NCBI GenBank assembly: GCA_035626855.1
Contig: DASPMW010000180.1
Location: 1 to 33,706 of the forward strand
DNA length: 33,706 nt
Reading direction: 5' to 3'
From: JAPWJZ01 sp035626855
GTDB lineage: Bacteria > Pseudomonadota > Alphaproteobacteria > Micavibrionales > UBA2020
Shown: one piece after another, positions 32,269 to 33,706 of the stretch
Layout: every line of letters begins with the position of its first letter
Position numbering within the stretch: the stretch's first letter is position 1
Program-made: the position numbers and the translations under genes
Notes under the pieces: model-generated
Told to the model about the DNA's origin: nothing
Database searches by the model: none
Seen by the model: only the letters and a program-made list of their open reading frames with translations

Positions 32269-33706
32269 ATGACGACTGCACCCGCGCGCGCCTCGGGCCA
32301 TGTTTTTCCGTGGCTGAAAAGCTATGCTCCCGGCGTGGACTGGAATGTCGAGATACCGCAACAGCCGGTCTATGCCTTCCTCGGCAAAACCATCGCGCGC
32401 TTCCCGGACCGCACGGCGCTGCAATTCGCAGGGCATCATTACGATTATAAAACCGTCGGCGCGCTGGTCGATTGCGCGGCCAAGGGGTTGTGGCAGCTCG
32501 GCGTCAAGAAGGGCACCAAGGTCGGGTTGTTCATGCCGAACACCGCGTATTCGGTCGTCATGTATTACGCGGTCCTGAAGGCGGGCGCGACGGTGGTCAA
32601 TTTCAACCCTGCCTATATCGAGCGCGACCTCGCCGCGCAGGCGAATGACAGCGACACGCAGTTCCTCGTCACGCTTGATCTGCCGCCGCTCATGGACAAG
32701 GCGAAGGCGGTCGCAGATGCCTCGAAGATCGAAAAAATCATCCTCTGCCCGATGAAACAGAATCTGCGCGAGACGACGGTGGGCGAGACCGCGATCGAAA
32801 CCGCGCGCGCCGTCTGGTTCCGCGACCTCATCCATAATGACGGGCAGATGAATGAAACCATCATCGACCCCGAGCGCGATATCGCCGTGCTGCAATATAC
32901 CGGCGGCACGACCGGCATCCCCAAGGGCGCCGCGCTGACGCACAAGAACCTCGTCGCCAACGCGACGCAGATCGGCCAGTGGTATCATAACGCGAAGGAC
33001 GGGGAAGACAGCATGGTCGCCGTGTTGCCGCTGTTCCATGTCTTTGCCATGACCGTCGTCATGAACATGTCGATCATGAAAGGCATGACGCTCATCATCA
33101 TGTCGGCCTTCAGCATTTCGGAGCTGCTGGAGATCGTGAAGCGCGACAAGCCCGCTTACCTGGCCGCCGTGCCGGCCATGTATATCGCGCTCGCCAATTA
33201 CGACCGCATTTCCGAACATGATTTCTCGACGCTGAAATTCTGCCTGTCCGGCGGCGCGCCGCTGCCGGCGGAAGTGAAGCGCCTGTTCGAAACGCGCACC
33301 AAGGCAAAACTGGTGGCGGAAGGTTACGGCCTCACCGAATTCTCCCCCGTCGCGACCTGCAACCCGCTCACCGAAAAAGCGCGCGCGGGCTCGATCGGCT
33401 TGCCGATCCCGGGCACGCTCGTCGAAATCCTGAGCCTCGTCGATGGCGAAACGGTCCTGCAACCAGGCGAGAAGGGCGAGATCTGCGTGCATGGCCCGCA
33501 GATGATGGCGGGCTATTACAAGCGCGACGACGAAACCGCGCAGGTCATCAAGAACGGCCGGCTGCACACGGGCGATGTCGGCTATATGGATGACGACGGA
33601 TTTGTCTATGTCGTCGACCGCGTCAAGGACATGGTGCTCGTCGCGGGCTACAACGTCTATCCCCGCCATATCGAGGAAGTGCTGTTTACGCATCCCGCGG
33701 TCGAGG
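32269..33706 (+). CDS. Second long-chain fatty acid--CoA ligase-type synthetase, 3' end outside window
   Basis: The frame from ATG at 32269 stays open to the end of the window; 479 codons are visible. It repeats the layout of the gene before it: P-loop YTGGTTGIPKGAALTH at Tyr210, PLFHVFAMTVVMNMS (identical in both copies), EGYGLTEFSP and NGRLHTGDVGYMDDDGFVY then RVKDMVLVAGYNVYP. It differs in a shorter N-terminus (no 25-residue extension) and in a diverged acyl-pocket region, so the two may prefer different acids. AGGATAGGG lies just ahead of the ATG. The missing C-terminal lysine region prevents a check for activity. Confidence 0.92.
   Translation, partial: MTTAPARASGHVFPWLKSYAPGVDWNVEIPQQPVYAFLGKTIARFPDRTALQFAGHHYDYKTVGALVDCAAKGLWQLGVKKGTKVGLFMPNTAYSVVMYYAVLKAGATVVNFNPAYIERDLAAQANDSDTQFLVTLDLPPLMDKAKAVADASKIEKIILCPMKQNLRETTVGETAIETARAVWFRDLIHNDGQMNETIIDPERDIAVLQYTGGTTGIPKGAALTHKNLVANATQIGQWYHNAKDGEDSMVAVLPLFHVFAMTVVMNMSIMKGMTLIIMSAFSISELLEIVKRDKPAYLAAVPAMYIALANYDRISEHDFSTLKFCLSGGAPLPAEVKRLFETRTKAKLVAEGYGLTEFSPVATCNPLTEKARAGSIGLPIPGTLVEILSLVDGETVLQPGEKGEICVHGPQMMAGYYKRDDETAQVIKNGRLHTGDVGYMDDDGFVYVVDRVKDMVLVAGYNVYPRHIEEVLFTHPAVE

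Overview
The window (about 62% G+C by eye, not computed) reads as chromosome of a motile alphaproteobacterium. The evidence is an AddA-type recombination helicase, an IHF beta gene, alphaproteobacterial flagellar gene order (fliL-fliM-DUF6468-motE-cheY beside flgF-flgG-flgA-flgH) and sigma54-type flagellar promoters. The set is compatible with Rhodospirillales or Micavibrio-like lineages, but that placement is inference. No phage, transposase, CRISPR, tRNA or rRNA gene was seen.

Layout. 1-4235: the 3' part of addA, a small membrane protein and a hydroxyacid dehydrogenase of the GarR/3-hydroxyisobutyrate type. 4236-4696 has no protein gene but holds a strong minus-strand promoter followed by a structured stretch, read here as a candidate small RNA. 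4697-7308: a site-2 protease with CBS domains, a divergent lipoprotein gene, and a low-G+C ORF that sits between the lipoprotein gene and a second copy of its 3' end. 7310-10777: mobile-type inverted repeats and two tandem, related minus-strand genes of unknown function that look like duplicated, degenerate HD-fold proteins. 11086-13376: argE, an unknown gene and a small membrane protein. 13351-15015: two tandem paralogues of a small membrane-anchored HExxH protein; the first has a (GA)12 tract directly against its -35 box. 15165-18366: a UbiH-family monooxygenase, ihfB, a LapA-domain protein and a HEAT-like protein.

18533-28982 is a flagellar locus. On the minus strand fliL, fliM, a DUF6468 protein and motE overlap by 1-4 bases, followed by a cheY-like gene and a 1054-residue TPR protein. 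On the plus strand flgF, flgG, flgA and flgH build the distal rod, P-ring chaperone and L-ring. The 371-base gap between the two operons holds two back-to-back sigma54-type promoters and, between them, a 9-bp inverted repeat that is well placed as an activator site. After an unknown gene on the minus strand (29074-30267), two tandem acyl-CoA synthetase genes run off the right end.

Promoters of the form TTGACA-17-TAnnnn could be read by eye upstream of several genes. Four genes appear to use TTG starts, chosen from Shine-Dalgarno position, paralogue length or overlap with neighbours.
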